A stretch of 64,000 nt of DNA from Arthrobacter sp. PAMC25284 (GTDB lineage Bacteria; Actinomycetota; Actinomycetes; Actinomycetales; Micrococcaceae), in assembly GCF_019443425.1 (NCBI RefSeq), contig NZ_CP080382.1, positions 124,001-188,000 on the forward strand, in the 5' to 3' direction. Shown piece after piece: positions 42,962-52,002 of the stretch. The position numbers and the translations under genes are program-made. Below the pieces are notes generated by a model. It saw only the letters and a program-made list of their open reading frames with translations, did not search any database and was not told the DNA's origin. Positions within the stretch are counted from its first letter, which is position 1. Every line of letters begins with the position of its first letter.

Positions 42962-43014
42962 GGCCTGCCCCGGCGCAGCCCTGACCCTGCCCTGAGGCCT
43001 GCCCCGGCGCAGCC
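42947..43014. repeat. Perfect 34-bp tandem duplication across the map stop codon
   Basis: Bases 42947-42980 and 42981-43014 are identical. The first copy contains the last codons and the TGA of map; the second repeats them in non-coding DNA. Confidence 0.95.
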
Positions 43015-43100
43015 CCGGGGCCGGTCTCTTGGCAGGGTCTCCGGTGCGGAGTCCCGGCGGTCCCCTCGTGGCTCCGTCCGCACTATTCCTGTGGCACAAC

Positions 43101-43142
43101 AAAGCGGCCCTGACGATGCGTTTTGCACGTCAGGGCCGCTTT
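43101..43142. terminator. Terminator downstream of tRNA-Arg
   Basis: Perfect 15-bp stem (43101-43115 with 43128-43142), 12-base loop. It works for tRNA-Arg on the minus strand and possibly for map on the plus strand (TTCTTTG follows). Confidence 0.8.
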
Positions 43143-43147
43143 CTTTG

Positions 43148-43220
43148 TGCCCCAGGAGGGAATCGAACCCCCGACCGGCGGATTAGAAGGCCGCTGCTCT
43201 ATCCCCTGAGCTACTGGGGC
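43148..43220 (-). tRNA. tRNA-Arg (anticodon TCT)
   Basis: 73-base cloverleaf on the minus strand. The acceptor GCCCCAG pairs with CTGGGGC, discriminator A; the anticodon stem GCGGC/GCCGG-type arm carries loop CTTCTAA (TCT); T arm GGTTCGATTCC. Confidence 0.93.
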
Positions 43221-43482
43221 ACGGTGGCGCGCTGCCCGGCCGCTGCCGGGCACGCCTAGAAAAGTTTAGCGTGCCTGGCGGCCGCTGATGCTCAACGTCG
43301 CGGCACCGGCTGGTCGCGAGCCGTACCGTCCCACGCCGGTTCCCCCGGGGGCCACGCCACGGATCCAGACCTCAGGTTATCCACATGGCGCTCCTGGGCA
43401 CTGCCATCCGGGGGACTCCGGCGGGAGGCTGGTTCTACCTGCTAAGGCACGGAAAAATCGAGATTCGAGACAGGACAAGAGC

Positions 43483-44064
43483 ATGAGTGACAACATTACG
43501 GTCCGGGGCTTTGTCGCCACGGACATCAGAAGTTCGACAACCCCCGGTGGTGTGGGCACAGCCTCCTTCCGGATGGGAGCCACCGAGCGGCGGTTTGACC
43601 GCACCTCCAACACGTGGGTCGACGGCACCACGAACTGGTTCACCGTCCAGGGCTACCGGCAGCTCGCGGGAAATATGGGCTGCAGCATCAAGAAGGGGCA
43701 GCGGGTCATCGTCGTTGGCAGGCTGCAGATGCGGAGCTGGGAAAAGGACGGGAGGATTTACCATGTCGCGGAAATCGACGCCGAGTCTGTCGGCCACGAC
43801 CTCATGTGGGGTTCGGCGAACTTCACGCGTTCGGCCAGCGCCGGGTCCCATACGGCTGAGCTGCCGGCCGGTGCGCAGCATGGCGACGAGGCCGGCCGGG
43901 TGGGCGGAGGGGGGCTTCCACCGGAGGGACGGGACGACGATGGCGACGGCGGTGGGGGAGGTGACGGTGACGATGCGGCGTCCGGGGAGGGGTTTCCGGA
44001 TGATGATGGCGGGGTTGGGGACGTTGATCGGGAGACCGGAGAGCTCAAAGACGCGGCCGCCTGA
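43483..44064 (+). CDS. ssb: Single-stranded DNA-binding protein, paralogue without the usual acidic tip
   Basis: OB-fold SSB of 193 residues. The DNA-binding part is residues about 1-110 (ITVRGFVATDIRSSTTPGGV, FRMGATERRFD, NWFTVQGYRQLAGN, VIVVGRLQMRSWEKDGR). A long Gly/Asp-rich linker follows and the end is DVDRETGELKDAAA, without the D-D-I-P-F-type partner-binding tip. Probably a second SSB (SsbB-like) used outside replication. The ATG at 43483 has ACAGGACAAG upstream. It stands alone between tRNA-Arg and ettA rather than in the rpsF-ssb-rpsR operon. Confidence 0.86.
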   Translation: MSDNITVRGFVATDIRSSTTPGGVGTASFRMGATERRFDRTSNTWVDGTTNWFTVQGYRQLAGNMGCSIKKGQRVIVVGRLQMRSWEKDGRIYHVAEIDAESVGHDLMWGSANFTRSASAGSHTAELPAGAQHGDEAGRVGGGGLPPEGRDDDGDGGGGGDGDDAASGEGFPDDDGGVGDVDRETGELKDAAA

Positions 44065-44165
44065 ATCCGTGCTTCGCCGGGCGGCTGCCCTGAGGCGGGC
44101 GCCCGGTGGCGTAGCGCAGGCCCAAGAATGTGAGTTATGCCCGCCGAGCCACTAGATTTGTAGGC

Positions 44166-45848
44166 ATGGCGGAATTTATCTACACAATGACCAAGGCCCG
44201 TAAGGCCGTTGGCGAAAAACTTATCCTCGACGACGTGAGCATGTCCTTCTTCCCGGGCGCCAAGATCGGCGTCGTGGGGCCGAATGGTGCCGGTAAGTCC
44301 ACCATTCTGAAGATCATGGCGGGACTGGACACTCCCTCAAACGGGGAGGCCCGGCTCAGCCCCGGATACACGGTCGGCATCCTGCTGCAGGAACCTCCGC
44401 TGAACGAAGAGAAGACCGTTCTGGGCAATGTCCAGGAAGGCGTTGGTGAGATCTACGGAAAGATCCAGCGTTTCAACGAGATCTCCGAGGAGATGGCCAG
44501 TCCTGACGCGGACTATGACGCCCTCCTGGAGGAAATGGGACACCTGCAGGAAGCGATCGACGCCGCTGACGCCTGGGACCTCGACTCCCAGCTCGAACAG
44601 GCCATGGACGCCCTGCGCTGCCCGCCCGCCGACTCCGATGTCACGCTGCTCTCCGGTGGTGAGCGCCGGCGTGTCGCCCTGTGCAAGCTCCTGCTTCAGA
44701 AGCCGGACCTGCTTCTTCTCGACGAGCCCACCAACCACCTAGACGCCGAGAGCGTGCTGTGGCTCGAACAGCACCTCTCCAACTACGCCGGTGCCGTCCT
44801 TGCCGTCACCCACGACCGGTACTTCCTCGACCACGTGGCCGAGTGGATCGCCGAAGTGGACCGCGGCCACCTGTACCCGTACGAGGGCAACTACTCCACG
44901 TATCTCGAAAAGAAGCGCGCCCGCCTTGAAGTCCAGGGCAAGAAGGACGCCAAGCAGGCCAAGCGCCTGACCGAGGAACTCGAATGGGTCCGCTCCAACG
45001 CCAAGGGACGCCAGACCAAGTCCAAGGCACGTCTGGCCCGCTACGAGGAAATGGCAGCCGAGGCTGACCGGACCCGCAAGCTCGATTTCGAAGAGATCCA
45101 GATCCCGCCGGGTCCCCGCCTCGGCGGCCTCGTCCTGGAAGCGAAGAACCTGCAGAAGGGCTTCGACGACCGCACCCTGATCGACGGACTCTCCTTCTCG
45201 CTGCCGCGCAACGGCATCGTGGGCGTCATCGGGCCGAACGGCGTCGGCAAGTCGACCCTGTTCAAGACCATTATCGGGCTGGAGCCGCTCGATGGCGGCG
45301 AACTCAAGATCGGCGATTCGGTCAAGATTTCCTACGCCGACCAGAGCCGCGGCGGCATCGACCCGAACAAGACCCTGTGGGAGGTCGTGTCGGACGGGCT
45401 CGACTACATCCAGGTCGGGCATGTTGAAATGCCGTCCCGCGCCTATGTGGCAGCGTTCGGTTTCAAGGGTCCGGACCAGCAGAAGAAGGCGGGGGTGCTC
45501 TCCGGTGGTGAGCGGAACCGCCTCAACCTGGCCCTGACCCTCAAACAGGGCGGCAACCTGCTGCTTCTTGACGAACCGACCAACGACCTCGACGTTGAGA
45601 CCCTCAGCAGCCTCGAGAATGCCCTGCTCGAATTCCCGGGTTGCGCCGTTGTGGTCTCGCACGACCGCTGGTTCCTGGACCGCGTGGCTACGCACATCCT
45701 CGCCTATGAAGGCGACGAGGAGAACCCCTCGAAGTGGTACTGGTTCGAGGGCAACTTCGAGTCCTACGAGGAGAACAAGATTGAGCGTCTGGGCGCCGAT
45801 GCGGCCAAGCCGCACCGGGTCACGCACCGGCGCCTCACCCGCGACTAG
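44166..45848 (+). CDS. ettA: Energy-dependent translational throttle protein EttA
   Basis: ABC-F ATPase that binds the ribosomal E site and gates the first elongation steps. The product has 560 residues. Two ATPase halves: Walker A GVVGPNGAGKSTILK and GVIGPNGVGKSTLFK, signatures LLSGGERRRVALCKLLL and LSGGERNRLNLALTL, Walker B LLLLDEPTNHLD and LLLLDEPTNDLD. The linker between them (ARLEVQGKKDAKQAKRLTEE) is the charged P-site tRNA motif. The ATG at 44166 is 7 bases after TAGATT (44153-44158), leaderless-type. Confidence 0.95.
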   Translation: MAEFIYTMTKARKAVGEKLILDDVSMSFFPGAKIGVVGPNGAGKSTILKIMAGLDTPSNGEARLSPGYTVGILLQEPPLNEEKTVLGNVQEGVGEIYGKIQRFNEISEEMASPDADYDALLEEMGHLQEAIDAADAWDLDSQLEQAMDALRCPPADSDVTLLSGGERRRVALCKLLLQKPDLLLLDEPTNHLDAESVLWLEQHLSNYAGAVLAVTHDRYFLDHVAEWIAEVDRGHLYPYEGNYSTYLEKKRARLEVQGKKDAKQAKRLTEELEWVRSNAKGRQTKSKARLARYEEMAAEADRTRKLDFEEIQIPPGPRLGGLVLEAKNLQKGFDDRTLIDGLSFSLPRNGIVGVIGPNGVGKSTLFKTIIGLEPLDGGELKIGDSVKISYADQSRGGIDPNKTLWEVVSDGLDYIQVGHVEMPSRAYVAAFGFKGPDQQKKAGVLSGGERNRLNLALTLKQGGNLLLLDEPTNDLDVETLSSLENALLEFPGCAVVVSHDRWFLDRVATHILAYEGDEENPSKWYWFEGNFESYEENKIERLGADAAKPHRVTHRRLTRD

Positions 45849-45852
45849 AAGC

Positions 45853-45890
45853 AAAAAGGCCGGCTCCCCCCTCGGGGAGCCGGCCTTTTT
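45853..45890. terminator. Bidirectional terminator, ettA / tesB
   Basis: Perfect 17-bp stem (45853-45869 with 45874-45890), 4-base loop, with A5 and T5 at its edges so that it works on both strands between convergent genes. Confidence 0.92.
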
Positions 45891-45896
45891 CGTGTC

Positions 45897-46799
45897 CTAC
45901 GGCACCCGGACCATGCCCTCCTGCGCGACGGTGGCCACATGCCGGCCGTCCCGGCTGAAGATCTTGCCCGTCGCCAGGCCACGGGCGCCCTGGGCGCTGG
46001 GGGATTCCTGGACGTAGAGCAGCCATTCGTCGACCCGGACCGGCCGGTGCCACCACATGGCGTGGTCCAGGCTCGCCACGGACATGCCGGGGGTGATCCA
46101 GCTCAGGCCGTGCTGGCGGAGAATCGACTCAAGGATCGTATAGTCGCTGGCATAGGCCAGGGCTGCGCGGTGCATGCCCGGGTCGTCGGGCATCGGGCCG
46201 AGGGTCTTCATCCAGACGGCGTTCCGGGCCTCTTTGGGACCGTTGGCCGACACATACAGGGCCGGGTCAACGTGCCGGATGTCGAAGGGCCGTTCGAAGG
46301 ACCAGTGCCGTGCCACGGGGTGGTCGAACTTGCCCAACAGGTCCGCGGTGCTGGGCAGGGACTCGGGATCGGGGATGCCGGCGGGCATCGCTGACTGGTG
46401 CTCGACGCCGTCGTCAGCGTTCTGGAAGGACGCGATCATCGAAAGGATGGGCATGCCCTCCTGATAGGCATGGACCCGCCGCGCCGAAAACGAGCGTCCG
46501 TCGCGCAACCGCTGGACGCCAAAGGTGATCGGCTTGTTCGCGTCCCCGGGCCGCAGGAAATAGCCGTGCATGGAGTGCACGCTCCGCGCCGGATCCACTG
46601 TGCGGCTCCCGGCCACGAGCGACTGGGCCAGCACTTGGCCGCCAAAGACGCGCTGGTGGGGCTGCTGCTGGGACGGACCCATAAAGATATCCTCGTCCGT
46701 CCGGGCGCCCTCCAGTTCGCCCAGGTTCAGGAGGTGAATCAGGGAGGAGGTGGGATCCACGGCGGATGGCGCCTGCAATCCGGCTTCAGCTTCAGTCAT
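45897..46799 (-). CDS. tesB: Acyl-CoA thioesterase II
   Basis: Hydrolyses acyl-CoA. The product has 300 residues forming a double hotdog: the first half with VFGGQVLAQSLVAGSRTV and MHGYFLRPGD, the second with ASDYTILESILRQHG, ASLDHAMWWHRPVRVDEWLLY and RGLATGKIFSRDG. The catalytic Asp is in SLDHAMWWH. The ATG at 46799 has TAGAGT 6 bases upstream on the minus strand and no ribosome site. It diverges from 46863, which has the same promoter element. Confidence 0.93.
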   Translation of the reverse strand: MTEAEAGLQAPSAVDPTSSLIHLLNLGELEGARTDEDIFMGPSQQQPHQRVFGGQVLAQSLVAGSRTVDPARSVHSMHGYFLRPGDANKPITFGVQRLRDGRSFSARRVHAYQEGMPILSMIASFQNADDGVEHQSAMPAGIPDPESLPSTADLLGKFDHPVARHWSFERPFDIRHVDPALYVSANGPKEARNAVWMKTLGPMPDDPGMHRAALAYASDYTILESILRQHGLSWITPGMSVASLDHAMWWHRPVRVDEWLLYVQESPSAQGARGLATGKIFSRDGRHVATVAQEGMVRVP

Positions 46800-46862
46800 G
46801 GTTCGACTCTAGACGGCCATCCGGCACCGCTCCAAGGAAGCGCAGCCGGTAGAGTCGATAGT

Positions 46863-47522
46863 GTGTCTGACGTCCTAACCCGCACCCTGCAGTTCACCGA
46901 TCCCCGCGACCTCGCCGATCTGCGCACCTTCGCGACCCGGGCCAAAACCATTGACGACGGTGCCATCCGGCTCCAGGCGTCCGGTCCGGTCCTCGCCGCC
47001 TATGTCTGCGTCCTGCGGCCCCGGCTGCTCGGGGAATCCACGCCCACCATTCTGGGGCTCCGCACGATGGCGCTTGCGAAGCCCGCCGACGCGGATGTGA
47101 CCGTGGCATTGTCCGCGGTGCTGGACCGGCTGGCGCGTGCAGGGGAGCACGACATCGAACTTGCCCTGCCGCCTGTAGCGGTCAATGAATCGTGGGCCGG
47201 CATCGGCGCACCGCGGTCCGGCTGGGAACTGCTGGGCGAGCTGCCGGACGCCGCCATGCGGCAGGCTGCGGAGGCAGGCATTTCCGAGGTGGCCGCCATC
47301 ATGCCGGACAAGCCCGGCGCGCTGATCGTCAACAATGCCCGCGCCACAGTCTGGGGACGCGAACTTCCCGGCACCGGTGGCCTGCCGGCCGGCGCCGCGT
47401 TCGCCGCGCTGACCCTGGGCTTTCTGGCCGACGGCGAGCAGAAGCTCTACCGGGCCGGGCGCTGGTATCGCCTCAGCGGACCCCGCGGGCACGTCCTCGC
47501 CCGGACCGGCTCGGGCCTTTAG
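46863..47522 (+). CDS. Conserved hypothetical protein
   Basis: 219 residues. Not recognised beyond a general actinobacterial conserved hypothetical. Soluble, with regular alpha/beta pattern: LTRTLQFTDPRDLADLRTFA, GPVLAAYVCVLRPRLLG, LGLRTMALAKPADADVTV and IMPDKPGALIVNNARATVWG. No membrane segment and no metal motif. The GTG at 46863 lies 7 bases after TAGAGT (46850-46855) with no ribosome site, a leaderless-type start. It is divergent from tesB and convergent with the globin gene. Confidence 0.75.
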   Translation: MSDVLTRTLQFTDPRDLADLRTFATRAKTIDDGAIRLQASGPVLAAYVCVLRPRLLGESTPTILGLRTMALAKPADADVTVALSAVLDRLARAGEHDIELALPPVAVNESWAGIGAPRSGWELLGELPDAAMRQAAEAGISEVAAIMPDKPGALIVNNARATVWGRELPGTGGLPAGAAFAALTLGFLADGEQKLYRAGRWYRLSGPRGHVLARTGSGL

Positions 47523-47532
47523 TCGCGGCCTT

Positions 47533-47988
47533 TCAGCCGTCCGACGGGCTGTTCACCATCGACAGGGCAGCCCGCTCCATGTAGTCCCACAGCGTTCCTT
47601 CGTGCAGCGGCGGGAGCTCCAGGGCATCCACTGCGGCACGCATGTGGTGCAGCCAGCGGTCCTTGGCCTCGGGGGTGACCCGGAACGGCTGGTGCCGCAT
47701 CCGAAGCCGCGGGTGTCCGCGTTCCTGGCCATAGGTCGTTGGTCCGCCCCAGTACTGTTCCAGGAACATCAGGAAGCGCCGTTTGGCCGGGCCAAGGTCT
47801 TCCTCCGGATACATCGGCCGCAACAGGGCGTCGGCTGCGACTCCGTCATAAAAAACGTCGATCAGCTTCACGAACGTCTCGTGGCCGCCAACGGCTTCGT
47901 AAAAGTTGTCCGTGTACGCGGGCTGGCTAAAAGGATCGTTCTGCATCAGTTGCCTGGGCCGGGCGGGCTCGCCGAGGGGGATTGTCAT
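47533..47988 (-). CDS. glbO: Truncated haemoglobin, group II (GlbO type)
   Basis: Small haem protein for O2/NO/peroxide chemistry. The product has 151 residues. The proximal His is in RGHPRLRMRHQPFRV; TYGQERGHPRLRMRH and YWGGPTTY are typical of group II, which has Trp at G8 (here DRWLHHMR) and Tyr at B10 (VFYDGVA). The ATG at 47988 has GGAGA about 9 bases upstream and is two bases after the mscS stop; the internal ATG at 47946 is a weaker option. Co-transcribed with mscS. Confidence 0.93.
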   Translation of the reverse strand: MTIPLGEPARPRQLMQNDPFSQPAYTDNFYEAVGGHETFVKLIDVFYDGVAADALLRPMYPEEDLGPAKRRFLMFLEQYWGGPTTYGQERGHPRLRMRHQPFRVTPEAKDRWLHHMRAAVDALELPPLHEGTLWDYMERAALSMVNSPSDG

Positions 47989-47990
47989 GG

Positions 47991-48659
47991 TTACTGTTCT
48001 CCGGATTTCTGCTGGGGGTCCGCCCCTGCCTCGGGGCTGTCTGCCGTGTCCGCGGCGGGCGGGAGGTAGCGGCCCTGGGAGCGGTTGCCGACGCGCAGGA
48101 TCTCGCCGTTGCGCAGGTACCAGATGGTGCCGTTCTCCGCCCGCACCCGGGTGATCCTGAGTCCTACCGACTCCACTACGCCCACGACTTCGGAGGTTTC
48201 GATCACGTCGCCGATCCCGAACTGGTCTTCGATGGTGATAAAGATCCCGGACAGGAAGTCGCGGATGAGTTGCTGGGCGCCGAAACCGATGGCGACGCCG
48301 AGGATTCCGACGCTGGTGAGCAACGGTGCGATGTTCACGTTCAGGTTGTTGAAGACATAAATGATGGTGATCATCACGATCACGACGCCGGTCACGCTGC
48401 TGAGCAGTGAGCCGATGGTGTTGGCCCGCTGGACCCGGCGCTCGTGGTCCAGGACCCGCAGCGCAGGCTGCACCCAGCGGAAATGGGGTTTCTTGAAGAA
48501 CGTCGACCCGGCAGCGACGCGCTTGGTGATCCGGGCGATCGCGAACGACGCGACGAGCCAGACCGAGACGCCCACTGCAACGCTGATGATCAGGCCAGAG
48601 ACATTGATGGCCGAAATTTCCTGGGTTGTGAGGAGGTATGGCGGGGACATGCGGTACAT
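47991..48659 (-). CDS. mscS: Small-conductance mechanosensitive channel (MscS family)
   Basis: Turgor-release channel. The product has 222 residues: three membrane helices (about 22-45, 88-112 and 113-138), the last being the pore helix LLTSVGILGVAIGFGAQQLI, then the beta domain FIIT-type IFITIEDQFGIGDVIETSEV and GVVESVGLRITRVRAENGTIWYL (in blocks), and a short disordered tail. The C-terminal domain is truncated compared with E. coli MscS. The ATG at 48659 has AAGGAG 11 bases upstream. It precedes glbO. Confidence 0.92.
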   Translation of the reverse strand: MYRMSPPYLLTTQEISAINVSGLIISVAVGVSVWLVASFAIARITKRVAAGSTFFKKPHFRWVQPALRVLDHERRVQRANTIGSLLSSVTGVVIVMITIIYVFNNLNVNIAPLLTSVGILGVAIGFGAQQLIRDFLSGIFITIEDQFGIGDVIETSEVVGVVESVGLRITRVRAENGTIWYLRNGEILRVGNRSQGRYLPPAADTADSPEAGADPQQKSGEQ

Positions 48660-48745
48660 CGGCGGGGGCGCTCCTTTGGCACGGTGTTCAGCTTCAAGAT
48701 TAGCGCCGCAGGATGGAGCCCCGCGCCGTCGTCATCCCCGGCGGC

Positions 48746-49231
48746 TCACGTCGCGAAGGGTGCCACCACCGTTTCCGGGTGATGGAGCACCGGGAAGTTA
48801 ACGCTTCGGGCGATGAAGCAGACCTTGTTGGCCTCAACGTGGAGAGTCTCCATCAGATCCGCGGCGACCGGGACGGCGACGCTGACCCGGGGGCTGAGCG
48901 TCACCGACTCGAACTGGCCGCTGCCATCCCGGTTGGTCCGCATCAGTCCTGCTGCCCGGTCCTCGTAGGCCGTCACCACCACGCCGTGCTTCGCGGCCAC
49001 ATGCAGGAACGACAACATATGGCACTGGGAGAGCGCGGCAAGCAGCAGCTGTTCGGGGTTGTAGCGGGCCCGGTCACCGTGAAACGTCGGGTCTGCGGAG
49101 CCTTTGAGCACCGGCAGGCCGGGAATCTCGACGTCGTGGTCCCGGGAGTAGCCGCGGTAGGAAGCCGTCCCGTCGCCCAGGTTGCCGGTCCAGCGGACCG
49201 TCAGCGCATACCGGTGCTCATCAAGGCGCAT
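48746..49231 (-). CDS. OsmC family peroxiredoxin-like protein
   Basis: 161 residues, OsmC/Ohr-type fold. The two redox Cys are in AALSQCHMLSFLHVAAK and ANKVCFIARSVNFPV; the N-terminus has VRWTGNLGDGTASYRGY and DPTFHGDRARYNPEQLL. The spacing of the Cys pair and the short C-terminus fit the YhfA-like OsmC branch rather than Ohr. It starts 9 bases after the pepN stop, so it is coupled to that gene on the minus strand. Confidence 0.9.
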   Translation of the reverse strand: MRLDEHRYALTVRWTGNLGDGTASYRGYSRDHDVEIPGLPVLKGSADPTFHGDRARYNPEQLLLAALSQCHMLSFLHVAAKHGVVVTAYEDRAAGLMRTNRDGSGQFESVTLSPRVSVAVPVAADLMETLHVEANKVCFIARSVNFPVLHHPETVVAPFAT

Positions 49232-49240
49232 GTGGCATCC

Positions 49241-51806
49241 CTAGCCGACGTCTGCCTGCCGGGCCCGCAGCGCCCTGGCCACGCCGTCTCGGTTTTCCAG
49301 CATCATCCGGCGCAGCGCCGCGCTGTCTGCCGGCAACGCCGCGAGGAACCCGTCCGTGCGGTCCACGGTCGCCCGCGTGGTGAGCTGTGCCGGGTAGAGG
49401 CCGACGACGATCTGCTGCGCGAGCGCGTGGGTGCGGTTGGCGACGATGCCCTGAACTGCGTCGAAGTACTTTTTTGCATACGGCTCCAGCAGGCTGGTGT
49501 CCAGGACCCGGGCAAACCCGGTCACGGCCGAGCCCTGCAGTGCGTTGGAGAGATCGCCCTTGACCACGATCGATTCCCACGCCGCCGCTTTGGCTTCGGG
49601 AGTGGGGATGGCCGCTGTGGCGAGGGCCGCGGCATTCTGGCCGTTGGAGGTGTTGTCGCGAGCCAGTTCGGCGTCGATCCTGTCCTTGCCCGCCCGGCCG
49701 CCGGTGACGAGGGATGCGAGCAGCTCCCACCGCAGGTCCTGGTCGACCGTGAGGCCCGGCAGCGTCACAGTGCCCTCCAGCAGCCCGGCCACGGTGTCCA
49801 GTTGCGCCGTGCTGCGTGCGAGCAGGGCATAGGACTTCACGAACTGCAGTTGCGCGTCGGAGCCGGCGGGGACGGCGGAGGCGAGTTCCCACAGCGTGTC
49901 GGCGGCCGCCGTGGTGGTGGCTTCCCGGTGTTCCTCGGCCACGTAGTACGTCAACGTGGTAGCCAGCTGGCGGAGCTGGACCAGGATCACGGAGGAATCA
50001 GACTCCTCCGCGATGTTGGCCAGGATCAGGTCCACGTAGCGGCGGGCCGGGGTTTCGCCGTCGCGTGCCGCGTCCCAGGCAGAGCCCCAGACCAGGGTCC
50101 GGGGAAGGCTCTGGCTGAAGTCTTTCAGGTGTGCCGTGGCGGTGGCGAGGGACGTTGGATCGAGGCGGACCTTCGCGTAGGCGAGGTCGTCGTCGTTGAG
50201 CAGGATGAGGTCGGGCCGGACGCGGCCGGTCAGGGTCGGAACCTCGGTGCGTTCGCCGTCGACGTCGAGCTCCTCGCGGTGCACACGCTCCAGTTTTCCG
50301 GTGTCGGTGAGGTTGTAGAACCCGACGGCGAGCCGGTGCGGGCGCAGCGTGGGCTGGCTTTCAATTGCTGACTGCAGGATCGCAAACGACGAGATCACGC
50401 CGTCCTCGCCGACCGTGAGCTCCGGCGCGAGCGTGTTAACGCCGGAGGTTTCCAGCCACAGCCGGCCCCACTCGTCCAGGTCGCGGCCGCTGGCCTTCTC
50501 CAGCTCGGCCATCAGGTCGCTGAGTTCGGTGTTGTCCCATGAATACTTGCTGAAGTATTCGCGGACGCCGGACATGAACTCCTCCGGTCCCACCCAGGCC
50601 ACCAATTGCCGCAGCACCGAGGCGCCCTTGGCGTAGGTGATGCCGTCGAAGTTCACCTCGACGTCCTGGAGGTCATTGATGTCGGCGAAGATCGGATGCG
50701 TGGTGGGCAGCTGGTCCTGCCGGTAGGCCCAGGATTTCTCTACGGATGCAAATGTGGTCCAGGCGTGGGTGAACCGGGTGTTCTCCACTGCGGCCAGATG
50801 GGACATGTATTCGGCGAAGGACTCGTTGAGCCACAGGTCGTTCCACCAGCGCATCGTCACGAGATCGCCGAACCACATGTGGGCAAGCTCGTGCAGCACG
50901 GTGATGGCGCGGCGCTCCACCTGGGCATCCGTGACCTTGCCGCGGAAAACGTAGCCCTCCAGGATGGTGACCGCCCCGGCGTTCTCCATGGCGCCGGCGT
51001 TGAATTCGGGGACGAAGAGCTGGTCGTACTTTTCGAACGGGTACGGGCAGCCGAACTGGGCCTCGAAGAATTCGAATCCCTGCCGGGTGAGCTCGAAGAT
51101 GTTATCGGCGTCGAGGTACTGCATCAGGGACTTGCGGGCAAAGAGGCCCCAGCGGAGTCACCCATCCCTCCGGGGACGTGTACTCGCTGCGGACCGACTG
51201 GTACGGCCCGGCGATGAGGGCGGTGACATAGGAGGAGAGCCGAGGCGTGGGCGAAAATTCCCAGATCGAACGGGCGCCGCCGTCGGCCCCCGGAGCTGCC
51301 GCTGCCGGCAAAGGGGTGGGGGAGTTGGACACCACGTCCCAGTGCGCGGGTGCCGTCACGGTGAAGCTGAAGCTGGCCTTGAGGTCGGGCTGTTCGAAGA
51401 CGGCGAACATCCGCCGGGAATCGGGGACTTCGAATTGCGTGTATAGGTAGACCTCGTTGTCCACCGGGTCAACGAATCGGTGCAGTCCCTCGCCGGTGTT
51501 CATGTAGGGGGCATCGGCAACCACCAGGAGCTCATTTTCTGCCGTCAGGTCCGGAAGTTGGATCCGGACGCCGTCGGAGACCTGTGCGGGGTCCAGCGCG
51601 CGGCCGTTCAGGGTCACGCTGTGGACCGTGTGCGTCACGGCGTCGATGAAGCTCGAGGACCCGGGCACGGCCGTGAATTTCACGGCAGTGGTGGCACCGA
51701 AGACCTCCTCACCCCGGGTGAGATCCAGGCTGACGTGGTAGGAGTCGACGGCGATCAGAGCGGCGCGCTCGCGGGCTTCCGCGCGCGTCAGGTTCATACC
51801 GGGCAA
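49241..51806 (-). pseudogene. pepN: Aminopeptidase N, frameshifted
   Basis: M1-family zinc aminopeptidase of about 854 residues. The N-terminal part starts at TTG 51806 (MPGMNLTRAEARERAALI) with GGAGG 7 bases upstream and runs to SYVTALIAGPYQSVRSEY; the frame breaks near 51150 and resumes at LFARKSLMQYLDADN. The catalytic region is then intact: FNAGAMENAGAVTI (exopeptidase motif) and VLHELAHMWFGDLVTMRWW with NESFAEYMS (HExxH-x18-E). The span is 2566 bases, 3n+1; removing one base from the C run at 51147-51150 restores the frame. A sequence error is likely. osmC follows. Confidence 0.88.
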
Positions 51807-52002
51807 AGGGGGACCTCCAGAAGGTGGTTGCTTCCGGCAGCAACGCCGGTGGGTACTGTGAAATTATTCTTTCACATCAGCGGCCCGTGGCAAGGTGCGC
51901 CGCGTGGCTGAACCTCCCGCTCAGGCCGCAGGCGAAGTAACGCCAGGGCACTGCTCCCTGCGCGCGAACCCGGATCCCGGCGCCCGGAGGTAGCGTTGGA
52001 TC

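Noticed and set aside
48713..50371. 552-codon plus-strand frame opposite osmC and pepN
   Set aside because: Shadow frame; OsmC and aminopeptidase motifs are on the minus strand.
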